From contig NZ_JAQRFI010000017.1 of NCBI RefSeq assembly GCF_028598805.1, forward strand, positions 1-64,000: 64,000 nucleotides of DNA, given 5' to 3'. Both the position numbers and the translations under genes were made by a program. The stretch is from Xenorhabdus yunnanensis. Its GTDB lineage: Bacteria; Pseudomonadota; Gammaproteobacteria; Enterobacterales; Enterobacteriaceae. The first letter of the stretch is position 1, and each line of letters opens with the position of its first letter. The notes below the pieces were generated by a model. The model was given only the letters and a program-made list of their open reading frames with translations. It was not told the origin of the DNA and made no database searches. Shown here one piece after another: positions 20,901-27,264 of this stretch.

Positions 20901-20938
20901 GGATCACAATTATCGTAGTGAGGCGTTAAATCAGTCAT
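8963..20938 (-). CDS. irp1: HMWP1-like hybrid PKS-NRPS with an extra Cy-A-PCP module
   Basis: This is a 3,991-aa megasynthase; Yersinia HMWP1 is about 3,160. Domains by motif, with rough residues: KS 10-430 (TACSSS with Cys near 181, EAHGTGT, KSNIGH); AT 560-890 (GHSVGEF); a 180-residue linker with no SAM motif; KR 1070-1430 (TGGMGGIG, Tyr in GAYAIAN); ACP around 1557 (GLDSLL); Cy 1615-2040 (DLLQFDVQS); methyltransferase 2200-2480 (VMEVGAGTGATSE); PCP around 2588 (GGDSLIA); second Cy 2645-3060 (DLLVADGKS); adenylation 3080-3630 (FTSGSTGKPKG, YRTGDLGR); PCP around 3666; thioesterase 3725-3980 (GWSFGG, GDHYSLF). Reading the adenylation pocket by eye gives D-L-Y-N-L-S-L-I-W, the known cysteine code. 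So it should extend the chain with malonate, add an alpha-methylated thiazoline, then add one more cysteine ring before release. The second Cy-A-PCP module is not in Yersinia HMWP1. ATGA overlaps link it to its neighbours on both sides. Confidence 0.93.
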   Translation of the reverse strand: MTDLTPHYDNCDPIAVIGLACRFPQAPDSDTFWHNLQHGVECITTLSRQTLLDAGIPPEVIDSENFVNRAAILENAEQFDAALFGYSRQEAEMLDPQQRLFLQTAWHALEHAGYAPRNVRLKTGVFGSSRVSTWPSWSQFTMTDVGKVKGLQALMSNDKDYLATRTAYKLNLKGPALTVQTACSSSLVAVHMACENLRSGECDMALAGGVAVSFPQESGYSYQSGMIFSPDGHCRPFDSQANGTYGGNGVGVVTLKRLNDALRDGDPIMAVLRGSAINNDGNEKVGFTAPSVNGQRSVITEALQLADVSIDDVGMIEAHGTGTPLGDPIEVDALRSIFSDRSSAKPPCYLGSVKSNIGHLDTAAGIASLIKTVLSVWHGYIPPTINVQQPNPALRLEQSPFRLATQGQRWTQELRTAGVSSFGIGGTNCHIVVQSLPEELHHRRVNYSQAHVQVPSQTALLLLSAASESSLRQLAQRYATALNNTPENHANLAWTALQGRNLSLPWRLALTLTPQDTEKNAEKSTEKSAARLSAFANQNPTTDIFSGQVKSENKQLWQFSGQGCQWSGMGKAMYASSPVFSAMLDRCCAACASELALPLKAVMFGEHDAALVTTEYAQPAIVAHQIALAAHWRALGLKPDYVLGHSVGEFAAAVVAGIFTPEQVMPLVAVRGKLMQKCAQGGAMLAVFANEEDILPFTRSLALDLAVCNGPQHWVWAGTETEIDTLSQRLEQRQIRCQRLNVACAAHSTMLDSVLGAFSLRCNGLQPASGEIPLISTLTANIATSEQLGSPDYWRNHMRQTVRYYQSIEFARQQGVALFVEFGADAQLTGIGRRVSLPQETWVAGAQQQSSPETAQQTALMQLYCAGVQLDWQRLFTFTGVKCHAPLYPFNKQNYSFTTAKSVQHTANSNTGLDINSLIDPAIEQNSDAAILRALYTDALIYQCHGREAEQGFSAIDTIRAGRLQPCWRPLLEQLLTYCVQQGYYQEVPAPTISIQTISIQTISQMYRPHRALPYARRRLLEANLLTDFPALIYSGERLFALLSDRSDLSRQCLSIKKQIMTKSWLPTPQPCPDTHYALHWRTINIADKQKSSVVYTLRSSTASDTIGNHWRQAGIHLQPESTNTLLLLQGNDVAELCDQVISELKRDETASLTVITCCAQPETTLSKEDINPAQYAVWALLRVAVEEYPHRRIQAIDMADINEADALSLALGYLNEYKHENQRWLRVRGNQVSVLVLQRQPLPLSQQPMSIPHQGWHIVTGGMGGIGQISIRWLLAHGARKIAVFARRQNADWDAFVQELSLNTECEIRWINIDVTDTPTLLNAVQTLAQEDCIAGAIHAAGITDHTRLEELECSRLSQMLSVKARSASALQTELQQHNAHYLLLHASAASMLGAQGQGAYAIANACLESLALTASESLTVKTLIVKTLVWGVWGGIGMASDRRLVEKLAQDGMLPFSTNEGIWHLNQSLHTSSPCYLAMRLDERHPDILRRLQADITHVVEKSASSPSAEVSVGNTLYQDSKQRISWLRQRVATLLRLEQPERLEPQQDLLQFGLDSLLFLELNTVIHQQFGFRLTAESAYQNMTLEGLNALIGDALPKQSVASSQSEIMIDSARHHEPFPLTPIQHAYWIGRTQAIDFGGVACHVLFEWDLELDSFDIPRFEKAWNALIQRHGMLRMIVDEDGQQRILPETPWYALSQDDLQTLDDTACEQTLAQRRHTLSYQVPSAEHWPLFEVSVSLLPNEHCRLHMNLDLLQFDVQSFRIMMDDLQRAYHQQQPLAPQTFTFRDYVMAEQAQRESKEWRASWAYWQEQLLSLPPAPRLPSNPQLPERSQPQFTTYEGRLAQSDWQRLKQSWKKWGVTPSAGLLTLFAHTLEWYSRHPLFTLNLTFFNRQPFHPEVQELIGDFTSVMLMDFDLRKTTSLRASMEKTQSLLWQRLSHSHVNGVEVLRELGRQQSGETQSRQPLTPVVFTSMLGMEQEGVAIKQSITQLLGDPVFVLSQTPQVWLDHQVMEVDGDLLFNWYCMDDVLEPGVIEALFAAYNALLVQIAQICRQPERIENYDLHTPPAGYARYDFWPQHPELRQAEQYLRSKPEIRLAEIQPRQDDTQGYNLWLVAEDNLSLSLPEPRVINTEVLPLPTLAEQQAFERSWQYIEQQALLGLGQTLLRHNLFTSSKECHSREEIEQRLQLAPQYRRLLTQWIALLSKQGFIEKISVGYRCLQPLSQIPAPMVKLDDAVWCQTISRYVATCIEQHDTLLAGRGNALELLFADKKTTASLYSENPALRCLNQTAAEIIRQLSLTSEHFTVMEVGAGTGATSEKVLKHNAQSIDSYHFTDVSPLFLDDARQLLNHYGETVKFALFDINQRIDFGQHPESGYDLIMAVNVLHDAIHLKNTLRRLSRLLKPGGWLLIIESTKRESAMQLASVGFIEGINAWADDRGDNHEDDYGNSALLELAGWRNCLEKSGYRVSLEWPGQDGPELHQQLILAQAKKQTRLDVSEIAAQFSTLLYSLHIQQQEQLPLTALPPSFRLNIVTTKENMKQPLTTATVQSETADNQLHDIEQQVMTLWNSLLPQSIQRHSDFFQSGGDSLIATRMVVQLRRQGYGQANLQQLFEHPKLSEFCRTLRVVETNSVVLATPHQTEPASEQMLPLTPLQYAYWLGESQLFQFGNGIAHFYAELAIDGLDLPRFTTAWNQVINHHAQLRGYVNDGQYHILPEVPCYTPTVIDCRNMISNERETQLNNARETLRTQGVPSNNWPLFDLTLYHTDDRTHLLHLTIDLLVADGKSLTLILRDLHHWYQQPDWQPEPPTTTIGDYIQAQENEKTEETWQQSRQYWLDRLPSLPDAPVLPLKDHQSQQLDQQCLTGYISPQQWQRLQQRAAEHRVSPSQVMLTLFAHILSVWSNSEHFTINVLHGNRLLIPQHCDMLVGNLSTTSLLEVDLRNISGFSNAVSRIQKQWFADLQHALFDGQLVLREKNQHRHNLNAGMPIVFNDTTSAAGKGPSGLGTLNLFGAQTPHVYLDCMLISGSGGGVTIQWAILPQLFQPQVAENMFAHYQASVVALLEPDYQWSTPLPAWLPANDRALCQNSNSTKSDFPPHTLCSLIEQAVNQFPQHTAIVDASRQIDYRTLWSQSLTLAAHLQTQENQTSSLIGTSPLIGIVMEKGWEQVVAVIAILLAGRAYLPIDASYPQQRIHQLLASGEVDTVLTQPKFAQQIGWPDNVQVISLDEILLNNLPVTSEPHLPVRPEDLAYVIFTSGSTGKPKGVMIDHQGAVNTILDINQRIALNEHDSVLAISELTFDLSVYDLFGTLSRGAKLVIPSPGDSKQPDKLLAWLQQESVTVWNSVPAFVQLLEEYARSHPHSLHPHPLNSLRWILMSGDWIPTHLPAKLYALHPALNLLSLGGATEASIWSIAYSITHVDPNWRSIPYGKPLANQTFYVLNTTIANSTLSPCPVWVTGELYIGGQGLALGYWADTEKTEQAFITHPQTGERLYRTGDLGRWLPDGNIEFLGRNDHQIKIRGYRIELGEIEHRLCEHPAIQQALVFAHTTSTGALQLIAGLRLTDNAPVSTKLLSTKLLPALPHWLQQTLPIWMCPQRFIILDTIPVSDNGKIDRRTLITLVEEAQEVNSAPSATALNATGQTVLNLWESVLEQQGINVHESFFTLGGDSLAAVRLMVKINQTFNRQYPLSLLQTYDTVHSLAEFIEHQPENTCQGVILNEGNAEQPALFIVHPIGGHLLGYRHLAADFGAQRLIGLAFTPTSLNTDEPSVAMLAADYINQIRTFQPKGPYALAGWSFGGLVAYEMAHQLCAAGESVSHCILIDSFAPNVRTDLTLDDTFCHHHFLRDLQGQFPDLALDNSAITTNTEAFLQALHEALPQSVQIDGSLTVLYAVWRHNLRALLDYCPSQSSQPFCLIRAAQALPDFMDYLDPTTITSTDLGWQAFGPVSVTQLDGDHYSLFQSKHVSSLVTCLKNMLSSVPTIEPVKENI
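10201..10230. repeat. Perfect 15-bp tandem duplication in irp1
   Basis: Two identical 15-bp units (GAAGTTTTGTAGATA on the plus strand) encode the doubled LLSTK near the C-terminal end of the adenylation domain. The unit is a multiple of three, so the frame is kept. Confidence 0.95.
11460..11495. repeat. Imperfect 18-bp tandem duplication in irp1
   Basis: Two 18-bp units starting CCAATCA, 14 of 18 bases alike, encode the doubled SLIGT/PLIG near the start of the adenylation domain. Confidence 0.8.
16650..16679. repeat. Imperfect 15-bp tandem duplication in irp1
   Basis: Two 15-bp units built on AAYGTTTTTAC, 11 of 15 bases alike, encode TVKTLIVKTL in the KR region. Confidence 0.65.
17931..17960. 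repeat. Perfect 15-bp tandem duplication in the AT-KR linker of irp1
   Basis: Two identical units (ATTGTTTGTATGGAA) and a partial third encode TISIQTISIQTIS. The site is the linker where Yersinia HMWP1 carries its C-methyltransferase. Confidence 0.95.
19352..19387. repeat. 12-bp tandem triplication in the KS-AT linker of irp1
   Basis: Three near-identical 12-bp units (AGYGYTTTTYTC) encode EKNAEKSTEKSA between the KS and AT domains. Confidence 0.85.
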
Positions 20939-23900
20939 TGTGCAGCTCCTTTATGACGTTTTTCCCGTTGTTGCAGACGCTTTTGTTGTTGACGCTGACG
21001 AAGAGTAATCGACTGGCGATTTTCGTTTTGGGGGTCTTTTTGGCAGCGCAAGCTGAGCGCTTCTGGTGTTGGATAAGCGAATAAATCAGTAACGGCAAGA
21101 TGCTGGAAACCCGCATGTTGTAATTTGCCGTGCAATTGAATGAGTTGTAGCGAGTTGGCTCCTGCCTCAAAAAAGTTCTGTTGTGCATTGATAGGTTGAT
21201 TTATTACAGATAAAAACAGGCGTTGAATTTCGCTGCATATTTCATGGCGTACTTGTGAATCGAATTCATCCGAATGCGGTGATGATGCAAGAACCACAGA
21301 AGCGTTATCTTCGACTATGTTATTGACAGCTGTCAGACATTGCTGACGTGGCATAAGCTGTACCAACGCTGAATGCCAGCTTTCTGGTTGTGCAGCGAGA
21401 GTGCGTAATAGCGCCATATAGCTGTTGAACATGCTTTGTAGCTGATGTGGCTCAAATAATTCTTCCACCGCATCCCAGTTCAGGCAAAGTTCGTTGTCAG
21501 ATTCGTAAACCTGATGATCCAGCCAGATTTGTGGTGTTTGCGATATACCCCAAACTGGTTTCATCCATGATGAATGTGAAAGGAATTGTCCTTCATGGGT
21601 TCCCAAAGCACTGGTGAAAACAACCGGCATAATGGCAGCATCGGAGCCACGGCTCTGTGCCAGTTCACGCATCACCCTGATCGCTGAAATATGGCGGTGA
21701 TCCAGATCCTGCCATAACTGTTGTTGCAGCCGTCGTGCACTTGATAACCAATTTTTCTCTGGGTGCCAGGCCAGTAGTGACAGTGAAGTGAAATCTCCCA
21801 GAATATGTTTAATGTCCTCGTGCCAATGTGGACGATCAAAAAGGGTGAGATTAAGGGTTAACTCCGACTTGGTGCTGAAAGCGGACAAAACAGCCGCATA
21901 AGCTGCAATGAGAAGCGCAGAAGGCGTTATTTGATGAGGTGCAGCATGTTGCTTTAACTGATTCCATTCATGTGCAGATAACCGATCGCTATAGCGTACA
22001 AAACGCGGGGATTGAACACTTTCCGGTGCAATACGCAATGGCAATTGCGGAGCCAGTGGTAATGTTTTCACTTGCTCCTGCCAATATTGCAGCGAATTCT
22101 GATGCGCCGGCATTTGTTGCTGACGTAACACACAATCCCGGAATGTGATGTTCAGTGGCGGCAATTCGTGTTGCTCGTCAAGGTATAGCTGTTCTAATTC
22201 AGCCAGCAATATCTGCATGCTCAACCCGTCTAACAGCAGATTATCCAGACTGACAAATAGCCGGGAGACAAGATTGCTATCTTGTGCCAGTTGGAAATCG
22301 AACACCGGCCAGTGACTGGCATCTAATACCTGATGTGACAGACGTTCGCGCAATGTGTCTGCTTTAGTGATATCAGTAAATTGGTGTTGTTTAACTGAAA
22401 ACATGGGGACATCTTTCAATATCTGCTGTTGTCCATTAATAACAACCGTTCTAAGCACAGGATGGCGCTGGATCAGACGATTTAATACCCGATTCAGACG
22501 TTGAACATCTAATTGTTCTATCCGATATTCGATAAAGAAATGCGCACCCACTCCACTCAGGGCAAACCCGGGATGGCGTCCAACCAGATAAGCTTGCTGA
22601 ACTTCGGTTAATGGGAAAGGCTGATATTGATCTTGTTCTTTTGGTATTGAATATTCTTCTGATTCTGATGAAGTTTCAGACAGAGGCGCAAGTAAAGGAG
22701 AAAGTGTAGCGGTGAACGCAGCTAATTGCGGATTACGGAAAAGATGATTCAGTTCACTTTTAAAGCCTTGTTGTGCCAGTTCACCAATCAGACGTGTAGC
22801 TAAAAGACTATCACCGCCCAGTTGGAAAAAATCGCTGTTATGGTCTAACTGCCCTGTATTGAGCAGGCGTTGCCAAATAGCGGCAACGGTTTGTTCCAGC
22901 GTATTCAACAAGGTGATTTCATTCTGGTGTGCAGCTTCTGTTTTTGTGGAGGACAATACGCCTGTAACGGACAATAAACCTTGCGCCAGTGCCTTACGAT
23001 CAATTTTACCGTTAGGGGTCAGGGACAAACGCGGAATAACATGCAAGCGCTGTGGGATCATATATCCCGGTAAATGTTGCGCCAGTACAGACTTAATTTT
23101 TTCCCGATCAGGAAGGGTGACACTGTCACTTGCCTGCATCAACAACACACTAATATTGCCGATGGTAATTGGTGTTTCCATCTGTAATGGTAGTGGGGAT
23201 AGAAGAGATAACCACTGTGACGCAGAGTGTAGCTGAATAACATGAGGCGAAAGTAACTCAGTTGTAACCAGAGAAAGAGACGAGGCTTTTTGCAACTCCA
23301 TTGCCAATACCAACGCACCGGCTTGTGCCAGAGGTAGCAATGACTTGATGCAGCTTGCTGGATCTTCTTCCCGGTGTAATACATTGTTCAGCAGGATGAT
23401 ATCTGCCTGATGTTGTAGTAGCTCAGGTTGTAGTAACCCAGATCGTAGTAACTCAGACTGTAGCGATTCAGGAATTTGTTCAGGCCAGCGTTTTATTGAC
23501 GTATGAGCGTAGCGACTTAACCGTGTTTGCATCTGGTTAATCAGTGCCTGAGAACGTTCAAAGCCGATATAGGACAGATGTTGGTCTGTAATATGTTCTG
23601 CCAGCCACTGGGCACAGAGACCACTACGTGCGTCGAACTCCATCACGGTAACAGGGCGTTGTAATCGTTGGGAAAGGGCAATGATGGCCTGTTTTAATCC
23701 TGCCAGCCATTGCTGGGTTTCCGGCAGTACAAAGAGCTGTTGTTCTGGTGCAAATTGTGGATCATCAAGTAACGTTACTGCTGCCTGTTGTCCGGTAAGA
23801 ATATTACGCAGCGTAGAATGCCAGCGCTCAGGGATAGATCCTGCTTCATTATTATTGAATGCAGTGGATGAATGATTAAATTTAGCGGATGGCGACGTAG

Positions 23901-26900
23901 CTTGGTATACGTGATGAGTAGACTCAACCAATAAATTGCATTGGCAAAGATATGCCAGCATACGGGCAAACCAATTATGGTATTCCGGTTGAAGTTGGTA
24001 ATGTTGCAGACAATCGGTGAGCGATTGAGGTGAAGTAAACGTAATGCCATAACGAGACAGATGTTCCAACAGGAATATTGCAACTTGAGGTTCACTGAGA
24101 TCATCAGGTTTACTGGTCTCATTGGTTATTACCTGAATTGCAGGAAACAGATCACGATAGTTTGTCGGTAACTGCGGAGCACGATTTACCCGTTGGCATA
24201 AAGCATCACCTTCCAATTCAAGGAAAGCCACCAGCGATTTTTCTTTTTCGCCACTGGTTAAGGCAACCCCTTTATTGATACCCGTTACTTGATTGAGGGC
24301 AGCATCAATTTCTCCCAGCTCAATTCGATAACCCCCAATTTTCACTTGGCTATCGCGGCGCCCCATAAACTCAAGCCAGCCTTCGGGGTGATAACAGCCC
24401 AGATCACCAGTACGATACCAGCGCTCTCCCTGATCGACGACGAATTGGGCGGCTGTGCGTTCTTTATCATTAAAATAACCCAATGCTACACCAGCGCCGC
24501 CAATCCAAAGTTCACCGACAACCCAGTCAGGGCAATTACGACCATCTTCACCTACTACACGGTAACGCTGGTTAGCCAAAGGATAACCATAAGGAATAGA
24601 ACGCCACTGTGCGTCAATTTGTTTAACGATATATTCATTCGACCAGATAGCGGCTTCTGTCGCGCCTCCCATAGCACTTAGTACACCATCGGGATTTAAC
24701 GCACGGTAACGATCAGGCAGTGACAAGCTGATCCAGTCTCCGGACAGCATCACGGTACGAAGAACTTTCGGCGCATCGACTTCCATCCCTTCACAATAGG
24801 TCAGCAACATATCGAACAGTGCTGGCACGCTATTCCATAACGTAATGTTATGTTGCCCGATCAGCATTTCCCAGGTTGATGGGTCGCGGCGTTGCGCTTC
24901 GTTAATTAATACTAGTGCTCCTCCGGCACTGAGGATGCCAAAAATATCATAAACGGAGAGGTCGAAATGCAGGGCAGAGAGTGCCAGCAACCGGTCACTG
25001 TTTTGAACCTGATGACGGCGATTGATGTTCAGACAGGTATTGAGGGCGCTTTGATGGCTAATCACCACACCTTTTGGCATTCCGGTTGAACCAGAGGTAT
25101 AGATGATATAAGCAGGATCGGTCACCGCGCGCTTAAGCATGTTGGCTAGAGGCAGTAATCGCTCATCCTGATACCAGGAAATGCAGTGTACATCCTGTGA
25201 CCAAGCCGTATTCTGTTGTTCAGGGTCAATGATAACAACATTGATCCCGGCGCTTTCATAGATAGCACGACGTCGGTTTAATGGTTGATCTTCGGGGACT
25301 GGAACGTAAACACCGCCCGCATAAAGTATGGCTAATACAGCGACAATTTGTCCGATGCCTTTTTCCATGCTAATGGCAACCCGATCTCCCGGCATAATCG
25401 GCATTTTTTGCAGCACTGCTGCTAAACGACGGGCTGCCAGACTGAGTTCGCTATAACTCATTTTTTCATTATTAATGATTAAAGCAACAGCATTGGGGGT
25501 GCGTTCTGCCTGTGTAAATACTCCCTCATGCAACAAGGCGTTTGGTAGCGGCTCAAGTGTGTTATTGATTTGCTGTCGCAGATGGTATTGCGATTCAGGC
25601 ATCAGATCGGGGAGTTTTTCGCTCCATTGCGCAGCATTTTCTGTCAGATTCTCAATAAGCCCTTGGTAGGCAGTAAATAAGGTATCCATTAAACCATCAG
25701 GGAAGAGTTCATCGTTGCTATCCCACTGAATGTTGAGCGCGTTTTCATGTTCAAAAGCAACGAAATCCAACCATACCTGAGGTGTTTGTGATATTCCCCA
25801 ACTTGGTTTTCCCAGAACATCACGGGTATTCTCACCATATAAAGGTCGGCCTAAATTGCTGGTAAATACAATTGGCGCACCGTGTGGGTGGTTACCTCGT
25901 TTCTTGAGTTCACGCAGAACTTCTACGCCGGACCAGTGACGATGTTCGTAAGCTTCGGCGAATGTTGCCTGTGCATCCTGAGCCAGTTGGCAGAACGGTA
26001 AATTATCACCGGGAATGTCCAATAGTAGAATGTTGGTAAAATCCGCCAAAATGTTGTCAACCGCAGGATGCAGCGAAGCTCTGTCAAATAGTGTTAGGTT
26101 AAACAACAAGCGTGTTGAATTGCTCCAGCGACATAATAAAGCAGCAAATGCAGTCGCCAGTGCCATGGTTGGCGTAACACCATTTTGCTGCGCTAATTGT
26201 TTAAAACGTTCCCAATGTTCAGGCGCTAACTGGAAACATCTGCGCTGAATCCGGACGTTTTTTATCAGGGAAGGATCCCGCGCCAGAGGAAGCTGGGGAG
26301 CAAGTGGCAAAGTGTCTAATCGGCTACGCCAAAATAACTTTGCTTCCTGTCGGGTTTGCCCGAATTGGCTCTGATATTGCGTTAGATAACTGCAAAAATC
26401 ATAGTCAGAAGAAATAGCAGGCAGGCTGCGTTTGGCAATTAGTGCTGCCAGTTCGGTAAAGAACAGACTGAAACTGGCTGCATCCATGATCAACAGGTCG
26501 ATATTTGTATGCAGCCGGTGTTGATTATCACCAAACAGGCTAAGTTGAATATCGAAAGTTTCTCCTTCTTCAACCTGTAATACCCGATGGCTCAGTTGTT
26601 CACGTATGTTGCTCAGTGCTTGTTGCTGTTCATTTGCTGCCAGATTGCGCAGGTCATGAACAGTTAATTTTTTCCAGTAAGCGTGGTCTATGCCTTGTTG
26701 GCGTCCATCTGGCAAAAAACGCACGCGTAACATCGGATGCCGCTGAATCAGCACATGAATTGCAGCCTCTAATTGTTCTGGTTCTAGCCCGATACCATCA
26801 AATTCTTGATACAAATGACAACCAACTCCCCCCAACGTTTGTTCCGGTGAGCGCCCGACAAAATAAGCATGTTGTACAGCCGTCAATGGGAATGGACGAG

Positions 26901-27204
26901 CATCTACAATTCGCGGCAGTGGCATCCGTGGCAGTGGCGTTATATCTTGGGATACCGAAGGAACAACCGGTGCATGGCGTTGCAGAAGCTGGCTCCAGGC
27001 ATGCAGTGTTGGCTTTTGGTAAAGCTCACGCAGGGTAACGCGATATCCTTGACGCCTAAACTGGTTTAGCAATGCCATTATTTGCATTGAATCCAGTCCG
27101 TTGCGAATTAAATCGTCGTTATCGTCCACCAAAATATTTTTTTGATTAAGCAGGCCAGAGATAAGCTGGCGCAGCGAATCAGGGGAGAAAAGGTCCGTGT
27201 GCAT
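20935..27204 (-). CDS. irp2: HMWP2-like NRPS: ArCP-Cy-A(E)-PCP-Cy-PCP
   Basis: This 2,089-aa protein is close to the 2,035 of Yersinia HMWP2. Domains by motif: aryl carrier protein with the phosphopantetheine Ser at 39 (NGLDSMQ); Cy1 100-530 (DLLIMDAAS); adenylation from 560 (YTSGSTGMPKG near 700, pocket D-L-Y-N-L-S-M-I-W by eye, a cysteine code); a methyltransferase-like insert of about 400 residues between A8 and A10 whose SAM loop is degenerate (FDARSGLCAQ), as in the epimerase-type inserts of HMWP2 and PchE; PCP near 1463 (GGDSLLA); Cy2 1528-1950 (DNLLLDGLS); and a last PCP near 2016 (GANSLQ). It takes salicylate from the ligase and adds two cyclised cysteines. It ends in a very basic tail (QQREKRHKGAAQ) that may dock to the next protein. 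The gene starts 60 bases after the YbtQ-like gene with AGGA before the ATG. No phosphopantetheinyl transferase is in the window, so one elsewhere must prime it. Confidence 0.93.
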   Translation of the reverse strand: MHTDLFSPDSLRQLISGLLNQKNILVDDNDDLIRNGLDSMQIMALLNQFRRQGYRVTLRELYQKPTLHAWSQLLQRHAPVVPSVSQDITPLPRMPLPRIVDARPFPLTAVQHAYFVGRSPEQTLGGVGCHLYQEFDGIGLEPEQLEAAIHVLIQRHPMLRVRFLPDGRQQGIDHAYWKKLTVHDLRNLAANEQQQALSNIREQLSHRVLQVEEGETFDIQLSLFGDNQHRLHTNIDLLIMDAASFSLFFTELAALIAKRSLPAISSDYDFCSYLTQYQSQFGQTRQEAKLFWRSRLDTLPLAPQLPLARDPSLIKNVRIQRRCFQLAPEHWERFKQLAQQNGVTPTMALATAFAALLCRWSNSTRLLFNLTLFDRASLHPAVDNILADFTNILLLDIPGDNLPFCQLAQDAQATFAEAYEHRHWSGVEVLRELKKRGNHPHGAPIVFTSNLGRPLYGENTRDVLGKPSWGISQTPQVWLDFVAFEHENALNIQWDSNDELFPDGLMDTLFTAYQGLIENLTENAAQWSEKLPDLMPESQYHLRQQINNTLEPLPNALLHEGVFTQAERTPNAVALIINNEKMSYSELSLAARRLAAVLQKMPIMPGDRVAISMEKGIGQIVAVLAILYAGGVYVPVPEDQPLNRRRAIYESAGINVVIIDPEQQNTAWSQDVHCISWYQDERLLPLANMLKRAVTDPAYIIYTSGSTGMPKGVVISHQSALNTCLNINRRHQVQNSDRLLALSALHFDLSVYDIFGILSAGGALVLINEAQRRDPSTWEMLIGQHNITLWNSVPALFDMLLTYCEGMEVDAPKVLRTVMLSGDWISLSLPDRYRALNPDGVLSAMGGATEAAIWSNEYIVKQIDAQWRSIPYGYPLANQRYRVVGEDGRNCPDWVVGELWIGGAGVALGYFNDKERTAAQFVVDQGERWYRTGDLGCYHPEGWLEFMGRRDSQVKIGGYRIELGEIDAALNQVTGINKGVALTSGEKEKSLVAFLELEGDALCQRVNRAPQLPTNYRDLFPAIQVITNETSKPDDLSEPQVAIFLLEHLSRYGITFTSPQSLTDCLQHYQLQPEYHNWFARMLAYLCQCNLLVESTHHVYQATSPSAKFNHSSTAFNNNEAGSIPERWHSTLRNILTGQQAAVTLLDDPQFAPEQQLFVLPETQQWLAGLKQAIIALSQRLQRPVTVMEFDARSGLCAQWLAEHITDQHLSYIGFERSQALINQMQTRLSRYAHTSIKRWPEQIPESLQSELLRSGLLQPELLQHQADIILLNNVLHREEDPASCIKSLLPLAQAGALVLAMELQKASSLSLVTTELLSPHVIQLHSASQWLSLLSPLPLQMETPITIGNISVLLMQASDSVTLPDREKIKSVLAQHLPGYMIPQRLHVIPRLSLTPNGKIDRKALAQGLLSVTGVLSSTKTEAAHQNEITLLNTLEQTVAAIWQRLLNTGQLDHNSDFFQLGGDSLLATRLIGELAQQGFKSELNHLFRNPQLAAFTATLSPLLAPLSETSSESEEYSIPKEQDQYQPFPLTEVQQAYLVGRHPGFALSGVGAHFFIEYRIEQLDVQRLNRVLNRLIQRHPVLRTVVINGQQQILKDVPMFSVKQHQFTDITKADTLRERLSHQVLDASHWPVFDFQLAQDSNLVSRLFVSLDNLLLDGLSMQILLAELEQLYLDEQHELPPLNITFRDCVLRQQQMPAHQNSLQYWQEQVKTLPLAPQLPLRIAPESVQSPRFVRYSDRLSAHEWNQLKQHAAPHQITPSALLIAAYAAVLSAFSTKSELTLNLTLFDRPHWHEDIKHILGDFTSLSLLAWHPEKNWLSSARRLQQQLWQDLDHRHISAIRVMRELAQSRGSDAAIMPVVFTSALGTHEGQFLSHSSWMKPVWGISQTPQIWLDHQVYESDNELCLNWDAVEELFEPHQLQSMFNSYMALLRTLAAQPESWHSALVQLMPRQQCLTAVNNIVEDNASVVLASSPHSDEFDSQVRHEICSEIQRLFLSVINQPINAQQNFFEAGANSLQLIQLHGKLQHAGFQHLAVTDLFAYPTPEALSLRCQKDPQNENRQSITLRQRQQQKRLQQREKRHKGAAQ
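23412..23471. repeat. 15-bp tandem array, four units, in irp2
   Basis: Four consecutive 15-bp units with core GTAGTARCYCAG encode ESLQ-SELLR-SGLLQ-PELLQ on the minus strand. They lie inside the epimerase-type insert of the adenylation domain. The units differ by a few bases, so the array is not newly made. Confidence 0.85.
26912..26941. repeat. 15-bp tandem duplication in the ArCP-Cy linker of irp2
   Basis: Two units (CGYGGCAGTGGCRTY) encode PLPRMPLPRI in the proline-rich linker before the first Cy domain. Confidence 0.8.
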
Positions 27205-27264
27205 GAAAAAATCCTATAAAAATGGCAGTTACGTAAATAAGTCAAAGAATGGGTGGGTTACACC

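Noticed and set aside
8963-27204. Many 60-136-codon frames on either strand inside irp1 and irp2
   Set aside because: They lie wholly within the long megasynthase frames, which carry all expected motifs; the short ones show none and are shadows.
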